A stretch of 64,000 nt of DNA from Propionivibrio limicola (GCF_009469695.1 NZ_SSSR01000008.1:33512-97511); one strand, 5' to 3'. Positions 8,406 to 18,140 are shown, numbered from the stretch's first letter. The notes: a model not told the origin generated them from the sequence alone. Numbers and translations are program-made.

Positions 8406-9515
8406 TCAATACATGCGGTGCCGGAACAGCCAGCTGGCCAGCGAGAGCGATGCCACGCCGATCAGGGCCATCGGCCAGAGCTGGCCGAACAGGATGTCGA
8501 AGCCGGCCCCTTCGAGAAAGACCTTGCGCAGGACGACGAGAAAATAGCGCAGCGGATCGATCAGGGTAATGGCCTGAACGACGGGCGGCATGTTGGCGAT
8601 GGGCGTGGCGAAGCCGGACAGGATCGAGGCCGGCACCATGAACAGAAAGCCGCCGAGCAGTCCCTGTTGCTGGGTGACGGCGAGCGACGAGATCAACAGG
8701 CCGGCGCCGACGCCGGACAGAAGGAAAAGGGCCAGCCCGCAGTAGAGCGCCGGCAGGCTGCCGAGGAGTGGCACCCGGAACCAGAGCGTGGCGATGAGCA
8801 GGATGACCGTGCCCTGAACCATGCCGATGATGAAGCCGGGCAGCGCTTTGCCGAGCAGGATTTCGGCCGGGCGCAGCGGCGTGACGAGCAACTGATCGAA
8901 GGTTCCCTGTTCGCGTTCGCGGGCGACCGTCATCGCGGTGACCAGAATGGTCGTGATCAGCGACAGCATGCCGATGATGCCGGGCACGAAGAACCAGCGG
9001 CTTTCGAGATTCGGGTTGAACCAGGCGCGGGATTCAAGATGGGCCGGCAAGCCCGACTGCCCGTGCGCCTTCAGCCAGTCCTCGTTGTATTGATTGACGA
9101 TGCGCCGCACGTAATTGAGCGCGACCATCGCCGTGTTGGAATTGCGGCCGTCGACGATGACCTGCAGCGGCGCCGGATCGCCGGAGAGTTGCTGCGCACC
9201 GAAGCGCTGGCCGATGTGAATCACCAGCAGAACCTGCCGGTCGTCGATCAGCGGCGCGATTTCCTCCTCCGACCGAATGGTGGCGATACGGCGGAACGAC
9301 GGCGCGCCGGTAAAAGCTGCTTCGAAGTCGCGGGAAATGGCGCTGCGGTCTTCGTTGAAAACGGCGTACGGAATGTCCTTCAGCTCGAAGGTCGCCGCGT
9401 AGCCGAAAACGATCAGCTGGATGAGCGGCGGCCCGATGAGCACCGTGCGGCTTTTCGGGTCTTTCAGCAGCGCGAGGAATTCCTTGACGATCAGGGCGAG
9501 CAGGCGGGTCAGCAT
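8406..9515 (-). CDS. ybhR: ABC-2 transporter permease (YbhR-like)
   Basis: 369 residues: an N-terminal membrane helix, a large external loop, then about five C-terminal helices, the ABC2_membrane_3 layout. The cytoplasmic start contains the typical KEFLALLKDPKSR. It is last in a four-gene operon whose order (HlyD adaptor, double ATPase, permease, permease) and protein sizes match Escherichia coli ybhGFSR. The ATG at 9515 lies four bases after the previous stop. The E. coli system exports cationic drugs, and sodium or lithium transport has been reported; the substrate here is unknown. Confidence 0.85.
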   Translation of the reverse strand: MLTRLLALIVKEFLALLKDPKSRTVLIGPPLIQLIVFGYAATFELKDIPYAVFNEDRSAISRDFEAAFTGAPSFRRIATIRSEEEIAPLIDDRQVLLVIHIGQRFGAQQLSGDPAPLQVIVDGRNSNTAMVALNYVRRIVNQYNEDWLKAHGQSGLPAHLESRAWFNPNLESRWFFVPGIIGMLSLITTILVTAMTVAREREQGTFDQLLVTPLRPAEILLGKALPGFIIGMVQGTVILLIATLWFRVPLLGSLPALYCGLALFLLSGVGAGLLISSLAVTQQQGLLGGFLFMVPASILSGFATPIANMPPVVQAITLIDPLRYFLVVLRKVFLEGAGFDILFGQLWPMALIGVASLSLASWLFRHRMY

Positions 9516-9519
9516 GGCG

Positions 9520-10689
9520 TCACTCCAGCCGTTTCCGGGATTTTCGCCACGTAACGGCGAGGAAGAAGGCAGCCATCGCCAGCAGCGCCAAGGCATTGGG
9601 CAAGACGACCGACCACACGTCCCCGGCCAGGAACAGCGTCTGCACGATGGTGACGAAGTAGCGTGCCACGATCACATGTGTGACGCCCTGCACGGCGGCG
9701 GGCATGCTGTCGATGTCGAAGATGAAGCCGGAGAGCAAAAAGGCGGGCAGGAAGGTGCCGACGATCGCCAGTTGCCCGGCGACGAACTGGTTGCGCGCCA
9801 CGGTCGAGATGGCCAGCCCCATGCCGAGCGCGGCAAGGAGGAACAGCGAAGCGCACGTCCAGAGCAACCAGAACGAGCCGCGCAACGGCACGCCGAACAG
9901 CCAGACGGCGAGCCCGACCGAGATCAGCATGCCGCCGGTGCCGAGGGTGAAGTAGGCGATGATTTTCCCGAGCAGAATTTCCGACATGCGGGTCGGCGTG
10001 ACCAGCAACGCTTCGAGCGTGCCGCGCTCCCATTCGCGGGCCATCACCAAAGCCGTCAGCAGCGTGCCGATCAGCGTCATGACAATGGCCACCAGTCCGG
10101 GCACCAGAAAATTCCGGCTCTTGAGTTCGCTGTTGAACCAGACGCGTTGTTCCAGTTGCACGGGCGCCGTCAGTTCGCCGCCTCGGCTGGCGACGCGGCG
10201 CGTCAGCCAGTTGCCCCACGCACCTTCCAGATAGCCGAGCGTCAGTTGCGCTGTATTGGCGTCGACGCCATTGACGATGATCTGGATCGGCGCCCCGTCG
10301 GCGCGGCGCAGCCGTTCGCTGAAATTGGCGCGCAGGCGGACGATGGCATTCACGCGCCCCTCGCGCAGCGCCTGTTCAGCTTCCGGCAGCGTCCTGAGCG
10401 TGGCGATGGCGAAATACCGGCTGCCGAGCAGGCTCGAACGAAAATCGTCGGTGTCGGCAGACGGCTGTTCGGCGACAAACGCGACCGGCACATGCTCGGT
10501 ATCGAGCGAGACGCCGTAACCGAACAGCAGCAACAGGAAGAGCGGCATCAGGAACGCGATGGCGATGCTGCTCGGATCGCGCACGATCTGGAGGAACTCC
10601 TTTCGCACCAGCGCCTTCAGGCGGGTGAGGGAGGCGGGTGTCCGGCGCATCACCGGAATCCTCCGCAAAGCATCAAACACGGTTTTCAT
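9520..10689 (-). CDS. ybhS: ABC-2 transporter permease (YbhS-like)
   Basis: 389 residues with the same topology as its neighbour: one N-terminal helix (FLMPLFLLLLFGYGVSLD), a long periplasmic domain, and a cluster of C-terminal helices. The start contains KALVRKEFLQIVRDPSS, a hallmark of this permease family. The ATG at 10689 overlaps the stop of the ATPase gene (ATGA). It should form the heteromeric channel together with the YbhR-like protein. Confidence 0.87.
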   Translation of the reverse strand: MKTVFDALRRIPVMRRTPASLTRLKALVRKEFLQIVRDPSSIAIAFLMPLFLLLLFGYGVSLDTEHVPVAFVAEQPSADTDDFRSSLLGSRYFAIATLRTLPEAEQALREGRVNAIVRLRANFSERLRRADGAPIQIIVNGVDANTAQLTLGYLEGAWGNWLTRRVASRGGELTAPVQLEQRVWFNSELKSRNFLVPGLVAIVMTLIGTLLTALVMAREWERGTLEALLVTPTRMSEILLGKIIAYFTLGTGGMLISVGLAVWLFGVPLRGSFWLLWTCASLFLLAALGMGLAISTVARNQFVAGQLAIVGTFLPAFLLSGFIFDIDSMPAAVQGVTHVIVARYFVTIVQTLFLAGDVWSVVLPNALALLAMAAFFLAVTWRKSRKRLE

Positions 10690-12440
10690 GTTTCCTCCAC
10701 GTGCTTGATGAACGCATCTTCCATGCTCGGCTCGGGAAGCTCGGGCGAGCGTACGGCGGCTTTGATGGCGGCCGGTTCGCCCACGGTCAGGATGCGTCCG
10801 GCGGCCATGATCACGAGGCGGTCGCAGTATTCGGCCTCTTCCATGAAATGCGTGGTGACGAGAACGGTGACGCCGGAGAGCGCGAGGGCGTTGATGCGCT
10901 GCCAGAATTCGCGCCGCGCCAGCGGGTCGACGCCGGAGGTCGGCTCGTCGAGAAAGAGGATTTCGGGGCGGTGCATCAGCGCGCAGGCCATGGCCAGCCG
11001 TTGCTTGTAACCGAGCGGCAGGTCGCCGGCGAGCTGGTTGCGGTAGCGGACGAGGTCGAATTCGTCTTCCGCCCACGCCAGCCGCTCCGCCCGTGCCTTG
11101 TTGGCCAGCCCGTAGGCACTGGCGAAAAAAGCGAGGTTCTGCCCGACGCTCAGGTTGCCGTATTGCGAGAATTTCTGCGACATGTAGCCGATACGGGCGC
11201 GGGCGGCCGAGGCGGCGTGCCGTAAGTCGAGTCCGGCCACTTCGAGATGGCCGCTGCTCGGCGGCAACAGGCCGCAGAGCATGCGGAAGGTCGTCGACTT
11301 GCCTGCACCGTTCGCTCCGAGCAGACCGAATATCTCGCCGCGCCGCACGTCGAACGAGATGCCGTCGACCGCGCGGAAATCACCGAAACAGCGGATCAGC
11401 CGGTCGACCTTGATGACCGGGGCGGTGGCATCGCCATCGGCGTGCGGCGAGATCGGAGCAAAGTCGAGATGCGTGGCGTGAGGTGTGCTGTTGGGGCGCC
11501 CCCGGAGCATGTCGACGAACAGGTCCTCAAAACGCGGCGCGACGGGATCGACCGTGGCTTCATGCATGTCCGGATGCGAATCGATGGCGTCGGGAAGCTG
11601 CGCCTGTTCGGTGACGAGCCGGATGCGTTCGCCCTGCACCAGCGCATCGACAACTCCTGCCGTCTGCGCGAGCCGCATCTGCAACGCGCGGTGCTGGCGG
11701 CCGGGGAGCGAGACGGTCCAGGTGCGGCCGCGCAGCGTGGCGCTCATTTCAGCCGGAATGCCCTGCGCCATCACCTTGCCCTCATGCAGCAGGATGACCT
11801 CGTCGCAGCGTTCGGCCTCGTCGAGATAGGCCGTCGAGAGCAATACGCTCATGCCTTCGCTGGCCACGAGCCGGTCGATGATCGACCACAATTCGCGGCG
11901 CGAAACGGGGTCGACGCCGACCGTCGGTTCGTCGAGCAGCAGCAGGCGGGGCGGACGCACGAGCGTGCAGGCGAGGCCCAGCTTCTGCTTCATGCCGCCC
12001 GACAGCTTGCCGGCCAGACGGCCGACGAAGGGCTGGAGTCCGGTCATGTGCATCAGCTCGCCGTAACGCTCGCCTCGCACGTCCTTCGCGACGCCCTGCA
12101 GGTCGGCGTACAGATCGAGGTTTTCCTGCACCGTCAGATCCTCGTACAGGCCGAAACGCTGCGGCATGTAGCCGAGCGATGCCTGTACCGTCAGCGAATC
12201 GTGCGTGGCGTCGAGTCCCAAGGCGTGGATGCTGCCGCTATCCGGCACCAGCAACCCGGCGGCCAGCCGCATCAGCGTCGTCTTGCCGGCCGCGTCCGGC
12301 CCGATCAGGCCGGTAATGACGCCCGGGCGGATGGCAAAACTTACGGCGTCGAGCGCCTGGATGCGCTGTCGTCCGGGCGTGAAACTCTTGCTCAGGTGAT
12401 CGGCGACGAGAATGGGCGCCTCTTTCATGGCCATGACCAT
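10686..12440 (-). CDS. ybhF: ABC transporter ATPase with two nucleotide-binding domains (YbhF-like)
   Basis: 584 residues holding two complete ATPase domains. The first (about 8-310) has the Walker A GPDAAGKTT, signature LSGGMKQKL and Walker B LLLLDEPTVGVDP. The second (about 340-580) has GANGAGKST, a degenerate signature LPLGYKQRL and LFLDEPTSGVDP. The size fits YbhF (578 residues in E. coli) rather than RbbA, which carries a fused membrane part. The ATG at 12440 directly abuts the stop of the adaptor gene. It energises the two permeases encoded downstream. Confidence 0.9.
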   Translation of the reverse strand: MVMAMKEAPILVADHLSKSFTPGRQRIQALDAVSFAIRPGVITGLIGPDAAGKTTLMRLAAGLLVPDSGSIHALGLDATHDSLTVQASLGYMPQRFGLYEDLTVQENLDLYADLQGVAKDVRGERYGELMHMTGLQPFVGRLAGKLSGGMKQKLGLACTLVRPPRLLLLDEPTVGVDPVSRRELWSIIDRLVASEGMSVLLSTAYLDEAERCDEVILLHEGKVMAQGIPAEMSATLRGRTWTVSLPGRQHRALQMRLAQTAGVVDALVQGERIRLVTEQAQLPDAIDSHPDMHEATVDPVAPRFEDLFVDMLRGRPNSTPHATHLDFAPISPHADGDATAPVIKVDRLIRCFGDFRAVDGISFDVRRGEIFGLLGANGAGKSTTFRMLCGLLPPSSGHLEVAGLDLRHAASAARARIGYMSQKFSQYGNLSVGQNLAFFASAYGLANKARAERLAWAEDEFDLVRYRNQLAGDLPLGYKQRLAMACALMHRPEILFLDEPTSGVDPLARREFWQRINALALSGVTVLVTTHFMEEAEYCDRLVIMAAGRILTVGEPAAIKAAVRSPELPEPSMEDAFIKHVEET

Positions 12441-13478
12441 TCAATGTGCCGGTTGGCAGGGATTGCTGCGTTCGTTTCCTTCGGCCGGTTTGTTCTGGTC
12501 GAGCGCGATCTTGACCGTCGCCGGCATGCCGAGGCGCAGCTCGCCGGAAGCATCGCAGACGAATATGCGCGCCTGATAAACGAGCGTCGAGCGAATGTCG
12601 GCCGTTTCGACCGATTTCGGCGTGAACTCGGCGCTTGGCGAGATGTGGCCGACCCACGCCGCGTAGGGCTTGTCCGGGTAAGAGTCGGTGGCGACAGTCG
12701 CGCGGGCGCCGACCGGAATCCGCCCAAGCTGTGTTTCCGGCAACCAGACGCGCACCCAGAGCGGATCGGTCAGCGCGAGCGTGAACACCGGCTTTTGCGG
12801 CGAAGCCATGTCGCCGACTTCGAGAATCCGGTTTTCGATAACGCCGTCGGAGGGCGCACGCAACTCGCCCTCGGCAATGTCCTTGCGGATCAGCGCGGCG
12901 GCCGCTTCGCTGGCGGCGAGGGTAGCGCGGGCGGCGGCGATATCCTCCCGGCGCGGCCCGAGTTCGGCGAGGCGTGCCGTTTCGCTCGCCGCCTGCCATT
13001 GGGCACGCGCCTTGTCGAAGGCAAAGCGGGCGTTGTCGGCCTGTTGCTGCGAGATGAAGTGGCGGGCGACGAGGCTTTGCTGGCGCTGATAAAAGTTGTC
13101 GGCATCGGCCATCGCCACGCGGGCCGCCTCGCGCTGGGCCTGCGCCTGCCGGATTTCTTCCGGCCGCGAGCCTGTTTCGAGGCGTTTCACCGTTTGTTGC
13201 TGCGCGGTGACTTGCGCCTCGGCCTGTTCGAGCGCGAGGCGAAGTCGTTCGGTGTCGAGGCGGGCGAGCAAGTCACCGCGCTTGACGCGGTCACCGTCGC
13301 GAACATCGATCGATGCGATGCGGCCGCTGGCGTTGAAGGCGAGTTCGACTTGCCGGATATCGACGTTGCCGTGCAGCGCCAGTTCGTTGGCGGGCGGTTG
13401 GCCGTTATGAAACCAGACGATGCCGCCGGCAATGAGCGCAATTGCCGCCACCAGCGGGATGACGATCTTCTTGTTCAT
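12441..13478 (-). CDS. ybhG: HlyD-family periplasmic adaptor (YbhG-like)
   Basis: 345 residues, first gene of the exporter operon. An N-terminal membrane anchor (IVIPLVAAIALIAGGIVWF) is followed by a lipoyl half-motif, a long alpha-helical hairpin rich in Gln, Ala and Arg (about 95-200), and a beta-barrel with LPETQLGRIPVGARATV. Such adaptors bridge the inner-membrane pump to an outer-membrane TolC channel. No channel gene is in this operon, so it probably borrows one. The ATG at 13478 is preceded by CAAGGAG. E. coli has a TetR gene (cecR) first in this operon; none is present here. Confidence 0.88.
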   Translation of the reverse strand: MNKKIVIPLVAAIALIAGGIVWFHNGQPPANELALHGNVDIRQVELAFNASGRIASIDVRDGDRVKRGDLLARLDTERLRLALEQAEAQVTAQQQTVKRLETGSRPEEIRQAQAQREAARVAMADADNFYQRQQSLVARHFISQQQADNARFAFDKARAQWQAASETARLAELGPRREDIAAARATLAASEAAAALIRKDIAEGELRAPSDGVIENRILEVGDMASPQKPVFTLALTDPLWVRVWLPETQLGRIPVGARATVATDSYPDKPYAAWVGHISPSAEFTPKSVETADIRSTLVYQARIFVCDASGELRLGMPATVKIALDQNKPAEGNERSNPCQPAH

Positions 13479-13526
13479 GGCGACTCCTTGGGGTTCGCCA
13501 TTTCATGATAGAGCAGATTGCTTGCG

Positions 13527-13550
13527 AGTTCGGTGGCGTGCTACCGAACT
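13527..13550. promoter_or_regulatory. Inverted repeat upstream of the ybhGFSR-like operon
   Basis: Perfect eight-base arms AGTTCGGT and ACCGAACT with an eight-base spacer, about 50 bases before the ybhG start codon. Position and symmetry suit a repressor operator, or alternatively an RNA hairpin in the leader. Confidence 0.45.
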
Positions 13551-13751
13551 TGAGCGGCCAGTTGATCCGAGAAAGAGACGACGGCAGGATCGAAGTGACG
13601 CAGTCGCACGGCACGGCAATTCACCGGCGGGAGGTCGGCCGAAGCGGCTGTTGGGGCCACATGATGCCAACGGCAGCACTCGCCCCCTTTGGAGCCGTCT
13701 TCAGGTTGTTCCGATCCTTTCACTTGAGCGTAGAGGCTGGCCGTAATCCCA

Positions 13752-14834
13752 TTAAACCTGCCCACCCACGCCTTTGAACTTCTCCACAAAAGCCGCGATT
13801 TTCTGGAACACGCTTTGTTTTTTTGTCAGGTATTGCGGATTAAGCGGGCTCATCTTGGGCAGAACGGCATTGAGCTCGGTGCCATTGTCACTGGCGAATT
13901 CGCGTTTCAGTGAGGTGGTGATATAGCGTCTGGCCGCCTCTGCATTCAGGTTCTCGGCGCTGATCAGTTCCTGTGCCTCTCGCTGTTGTTCTGCTTGGGC
14001 AAAGGTGAAGAAGGCATCAATCACGCTAGCCTTGTCGCCAATCTGGTCCAGATCGGTCTGGTTAATAAAATCGACCAGCAGGCTTTCTTTGGCGCGGTTG
14101 CCAAGGCTGGCACGAATCACCCGGCGTACGTCCTCGACCAGTGAGGCTTTGTCCTTGACCTTTTTATTGTGCTCAAAAATCAATTCCAGAATGTAGTCCA
14201 GGTTAATTTCTTGTGACTTCAGCAGGTCCACCTCAAAGACCACGTCATCCCAGTCGATGGTGGATTTTTCTTTTTCGGCGCCAGATTTTTCCCGACGCAG
14301 CCAATCGCGAACATCGTTATAGGTTGAACGGTAATCCTGAATTTTCCGTTCAGCAGGGATCTTGATCGCTTGCAGCGTTGCCAGATCTTCATCGCTCAAA
14401 TAATGCCTGGCCTTGAATTCCTCAACCGCCGCCGGGTTGTTCATGTCCACGCTTTGCAAGTCTTTCAGACTGGCGAACTCGTCATAGTTTTGCAGCACGT
14501 TCTCAACGCGCAAATACTCGCCGAATAATTTAGCGAAGGCCTTTTTGTCGGACTCTTTTTCAATGGCGGAGGGATCGGGAAAGCGCTGCTCCAGTTCCCT
14601 CACCACGTCGGCAAAGCTGCGCCGCGCCTCACCGGTAACTACATCGGTAAAGCCTTCCATGTATTCCTTGTAGCTCTTCTCCAGCACCACGTTCTTGGTG
14701 TTTTTGTCACCAAACAAGGTGATGGCGTCGATGGTTGCCTGCTCCAGATCGCGGAAGGTAACGATGTTGCCGAAGGTTTTGGTGGCGTCAAAAATGCGGT
14801 TGGTGCGCGAATATGGCACGCGGAATGCGTAATT
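13752..14834 (-). pseudogene. Type I restriction enzyme HsdR, C-terminal remnant
   Basis: About 360 codons of the C-terminal helical part of an HsdR subunit ([20 protein letters not shown], then [13 protein letters not shown]). The nuclease and both DEAD-helicase motor domains, some 600-700 residues, are missing. The frame is closed upstream by TAG at 14835-14837, a few codons before the recognisable region; the apparent start is only a GTG without a ribosome site. No hsdM or hsdS is nearby. Codon use is more AT-rich than in the flanking genes, which suggests acquisition and later decay. The remaining domain normally joins the motor to the methylase core and alone should have no cutting activity. 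Confidence 0.88.
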
Positions 14835-15132
14835 CTAAGTGCTGCCAGCCATTTGAGGAGGTGGCAACACGGTGGGCTAGACATTCGGCCAGCTTGCGCT
14901 TGAACCGCCCCGGTCTCAGCAGATAGCCACTCTGCGGCCTGGGCGGCAGGTAAGGGACTGATTTCGGTGCGATTTAATACTTCAGACCAACGGCCGCTCA
15001 GGCCGACTTGCTTCCGCTGCCCTTTGACAGTCAGCGATCTGGGGAGGACGAACTACGGATCTTGATAGCGGCTGATACGGCCGTCTAATGCCGTACAAGC
15101 CGCATGCGGAGAGGGAACCGGCCAGGGGCCGG
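14835..15132. other. Unassigned DNA beside the hsdR remnant
   Basis: About 300 bases with no gene I can support. A minus-strand frame at roughly 14835-14970 reads GYLLRPGRFKRKLAECLAHR, a basic stretch closed upstream by a stop; I cannot assign it. Near the right end, accggcc/ggccggt forms a hairpin (about 15117-15134) that overlaps the ndh stop. It may be debris of the event that removed the rest of hsdR. Confidence 0.4.
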
Positions 15133-16425
15133 TCAGCTCGCTTCGTGCAGCTGCGGATTCTCCGGCTTGTTGCCGGTAATGAGGCGGGCGCCGCGCTGGT
15201 AGGTGAGGAACGACCACAGCCAGTTGAGCGAGACGACGACGCGGCTGCGGAAGTCGATCAGGAAAAAGATGTGCACGATGCCCCACAGCCACCAGCCGAG
15301 GTGGCCCTTGAACTTGACCCAGCCGAAATCCGCGACGCCGGCATGGCGGCCGATCGTCGCCATCGTGCCGTAGTTGTGGTAGCGGAAGGGTGAGGGGGCG
15401 GACTTGCCGTGCAGCTTGGCGCGGATGACGCGGGCGGCGTAGCGGCCGGCCTGCTTGGCGGCCGGGGCGATGCCCGGCAGCGTCTGACCGGTGGCGTCCT
15501 TGGCGCTGGCGGTATCGCCGACGACGAAGACGTTGGGCAGGCCGGGAACGCTGAAGTCGGATTCGACGATCACCCGTCCGGCGCGGTCGGCCTCGGCGTT
15601 CAGCCAGGTGGCGGCGGGCGAGGCTTTGACGCCGGCGGCCCAGATAACGGTGGCCGCCGGGATCTTTTCCTCGCCGATCATGACGTAGCCCTTCTGGCAG
15701 TCGCTGACGCGCGTGTTGGTGAGGACGGTGACGCCGAGCTTGTCGAGCGACTTCATGGCCGCTTCCGACAAGTCTTCCGGGAAGGCGCCGAGAACGCGCG
15801 GGCCGGATTCGATCAGGATGACTTTCGCCTGACGCGGGTCGATGCGCCGGAAATCGCGCGCCAGCGCCGCTCTCGCCAGTTCGGCGATGGAACCGGCCAT
15901 CTCGACGCCCGTCGCGCCACCGCCGATGACGACGATGGTCAGGTGGGCGTCGCGCTCGGCGGGTTCGGCGGTCATTTCGGCGAGTTCAAAGGCCATCAGC
16001 AGCCGCTCGCGGATGCCGGTGGCGTCCTCCACCGTCTTCAGTCCCGGTGCGTAAGTGGCCCACTGGTCGTTGCCGAAGTAGTCGTGGCTGGCGCCGGTGG
16101 CCAGCACGAGGTAGTCGTAATCGATGTTGCCCTGGCGCGGGCCGTTGTCGATCTGGAGTGTGCACGCTTCCGTATCGATGCCCGTGACCTTGCCCATGAT
16201 GACGGTCACGTTCCGTTGCTGCGAGAACAGGTTGCGGATCGGCGAGGCGATTTCCGCCGGCGAGAGCCACGCGGTGGCGACCTGATAGAGCAGGGGCTGG
16301 AACAGGTGGTGGTTGCGCTGGTCGATGAGGATGATGTCGACTTCTTCCTTGGCCAGTTCCTTGACAGCGGCCAGACCGCCAAAGCCGGCGCCGACCACGA
16401 CGACGACAGGACGTCCGATTTTCAT
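15133..16425 (-). CDS. ndh: Type II NADH dehydrogenase (NAD(P)/FAD oxidoreductase)
   Basis: 430 residues with two dinucleotide folds: VVVVVGAGFGGLAAVKEL at the start for FAD and TIVVIGGGATGVEMAGS near residue 165 for NADH, plus the FAD-binding VFVVGDTA. The C-terminal region holds the hydrophobic and amphipathic stretch (HLGWWLWGIVHIFFLIDFRS) that docks these enzymes on the membrane. It passes electrons from NADH to quinone without proton pumping. The ATG at 16425 (MKIGRPVVV) with GAAGGAAA is chosen over the longer frame to 16506. Single gene. Confidence 0.9.
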   Translation of the reverse strand: MKIGRPVVVVVGAGFGGLAAVKELAKEEVDIILIDQRNHHLFQPLLYQVATAWLSPAEIASPIRNLFSQQRNVTVIMGKVTGIDTEACTLQIDNGPRQGNIDYDYLVLATGASHDYFGNDQWATYAPGLKTVEDATGIRERLLMAFELAEMTAEPAERDAHLTIVVIGGGATGVEMAGSIAELARAALARDFRRIDPRQAKVILIESGPRVLGAFPEDLSEAAMKSLDKLGVTVLTNTRVSDCQKGYVMIGEEKIPAATVIWAAGVKASPAATWLNAEADRAGRVIVESDFSVPGLPNVFVVGDTASAKDATGQTLPGIAPAAKQAGRYAARVIRAKLHGKSAPSPFRYHNYGTMATIGRHAGVADFGWVKFKGHLGWWLWGIVHIFFLIDFRSRVVVSLNWLWSFLTYQRGARLITGNKPENPQLHEAS

Positions 16426-16549
16426 GCAGTTTCCTTCAATGGGATTGGTAATCTTTTTAGGGCTGGCGTTTTTGTTGCTTCGCCCACGACTGCCCAAAAA
16501 GACCACAACAACACTGGGGAGTTCCGTAATCGTCTTGCGGTGGCTGGGA

Positions 16550-16590
16550 TTCGGAGCTAACGGTCAGCGATTCATGCCGTTAGCTCCGAA
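16550..16590. other. 14-base perfect stem-loop downstream of emrB
   Basis: ttcggagctaacgg and ccgttagctccgaa are exact reverse complements separated by 13 bases. The structure starts five bases after the emrB stop on the minus strand. No T-run follows, so it may stabilise the 3' end of the mRNA or terminate with help; it could also be half of a repeat element. Confidence 0.55.
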
Positions 16591-16595
16591 GAAAC

Positions 16596-18140
16596 TCAGT
16601 GCCCGCCGACCGACGGATCGACGTGCCGATGCGGCTTCGGCGCGAGCCAGATGGCCGAGGCGGCGACGATGAAGGCGATGCCGACCGCCGCCATGATCTG
16701 GTTGGTGGCCAGCATGACGGCCTGACCCGAAACAAGCCGGTCGAGCGATTGCAGGACGGCGTCGGCGCTCATGCCCGAGCTTTCGAGGAAGGCGCGGACG
16801 CTCTGGTCGCTGTCGGCGAGTCCGACCAGTTCGGCATGGTTGCGCGTGATCTGGTCGTCCCAGACCGTGGTGATCAACGACGTGGCGAAGGCGCCCGAGA
16901 GCGTGCGCAGGAAATTCATCAGGCCGGCGGCCGAGGCCATTTCGTGGTGATCGACGCTGGCCAGCGCCAGACCGGTCAGCGGCACGAAGAAGAACGGTAG
17001 GCCGAGTCCCATCGCCATCAGCGGCATTGAAATCTGCCAGTAGTCCATGTCGGTCGTGGCAATCGTGCGCGTCAGCGTGACGAGGCCAAGCCAGATGACG
17101 CCGCCGAAAACGAGCTTGCGCGGATCGACCCGGTGCGACAGCGTGGCGGCGATCGGGGCGACGAAGACGGCAAACACGCCCGTCCACGCGGTGGCCATGC
17201 CGGCCGAAGTCGCCGTGTAACCCATGTACATCTGCAACCATTGCGGCGTCAGCACGTTGGCGCCAAAGAAGGCGGCGAAGGCGAGGCTGATGGTCAACAC
17301 GCTGACCGAAAAGCCGCGATGCCGGAAGACCCGCAGATCGACGACTGGGTGTTCCTCGTGCAATTCCCAGATCAGGAAGGCGGCAAAGCCGATGGCGGCG
17401 ATGATGGCCAGCGCGACGATTTCGTGCGACGAGAACCAGTCGAGGTTCTTGCCTTCGTCGAGCATGATTTGCAGCGCGCCGACCCAGACGATCAGCAGGA
17501 TCAGACCCACCTTGTCGATCGGCGTCTTGAACAGCGGCTGCTCGTAGCGCTTCAACATCCTCCAGGCGATGAAGGCGCACGCGCTTGCGATGGGCAGATT
17601 GATCCAGAAAATCCACGGCCAGTTGTATTGATCGCACAAATAGCCACCGAGAATCGGGCCGAGTACCGGCGCCACCAGCGTCGTCATCGACCACAGGCCG
17701 ATGGCGGCGGCCGCCTTTTCTTTCGGGAAGATGCGCAGCAACAGGGTTTGCGACAGCGGCATCAGCGGGCCACCGGCCAGACCCTGGCAGATGCGGGCGA
17801 AAACCAGCATGCCGAGCGAACCGGACAGGCCGCACAGTGCCGAGAAAATGCCGAACAAGGTCATCGAGACGACGAACACGCGCACCGCGCCGAAGCGCGC
17901 CGCCAGCCAGCCAGTCAGCGGCACGGTGATGGCTTCGGCGACCGCGTAGGAGGTGATGACCCAGGTGCCTTGACTGGTCGTGGCGCCGAGGCCGCCGGCG
18001 ATGTTCGGCACCGAGACGTTGGCGATCGTCATGTCGAGCACAGCGATGAAGTTGGCGGCGGCGAGGACGAGGGCCGCTGCCCACAGCATGCCGCCGGTCA
18101 GCGGCGCTTCGCCGTTGGCGAGGGGTGTCGATTGGCTCAT
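16596..18140 (-). CDS. emrB: DHA2-family multidrug MFS transporter (EmrB-like)
   Basis: 514 residues with about 14 membrane segments, the DHA2 drug:H+ antiporter topology. Family motifs visible are the early LDMTIANVSVPNIAGGLGA (motif D1), WLAARFGAVRVFV (motif A) and VAPVLGPILGGYL (motif C). Together with EmrA and an outer-membrane channel it should expel hydrophobic drugs or uncouplers from the cell in one step. It is third in the operon, 15 bases after emrA. Confidence 0.92.
   Translation of the reverse strand: MSQSTPLANGEAPLTGGMLWAAALVLAAANFIAVLDMTIANVSVPNIAGGLGATTSQGTWVITSYAVAEAITVPLTGWLAARFGAVRVFVVSMTLFGIFSALCGLSGSLGMLVFARICQGLAGGPLMPLSQTLLLRIFPKEKAAAAIGLWSMTTLVAPVLGPILGGYLCDQYNWPWIFWINLPIASACAFIAWRMLKRYEQPLFKTPIDKVGLILLIVWVGALQIMLDEGKNLDWFSSHEIVALAIIAAIGFAAFLIWELHEEHPVVDLRVFRHRGFSVSVLTISLAFAAFFGANVLTPQWLQMYMGYTATSAGMATAWTGVFAVFVAPIAATLSHRVDPRKLVFGGVIWLGLVTLTRTIATTDMDYWQISMPLMAMGLGLPFFFVPLTGLALASVDHHEMASAAGLMNFLRTLSGAFATSLITTVWDDQITRNHAELVGLADSDQSVRAFLESSGMSADAVLQSLDRLVSGQAVMLATNQIMAAVGIAFIVAASAIWLAPKPHRHVDPSVGGH

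Noticed and set aside
13479..13751. A small gene between ybhG and the hsdR remnant
   Set aside because: Short frames exist on both strands, but none has a ribosome site, family motif or sensible composition; only the inverted repeat at 13527-13550 stands out.
14835..15132. Group II intron end beside the hsdR remnant
   Set aside because: I looked for a domain V hairpin and a reverse transcriptase frame; the inverted pieces near 15080-15130 do not match the domain V pattern and no RT motif is present.
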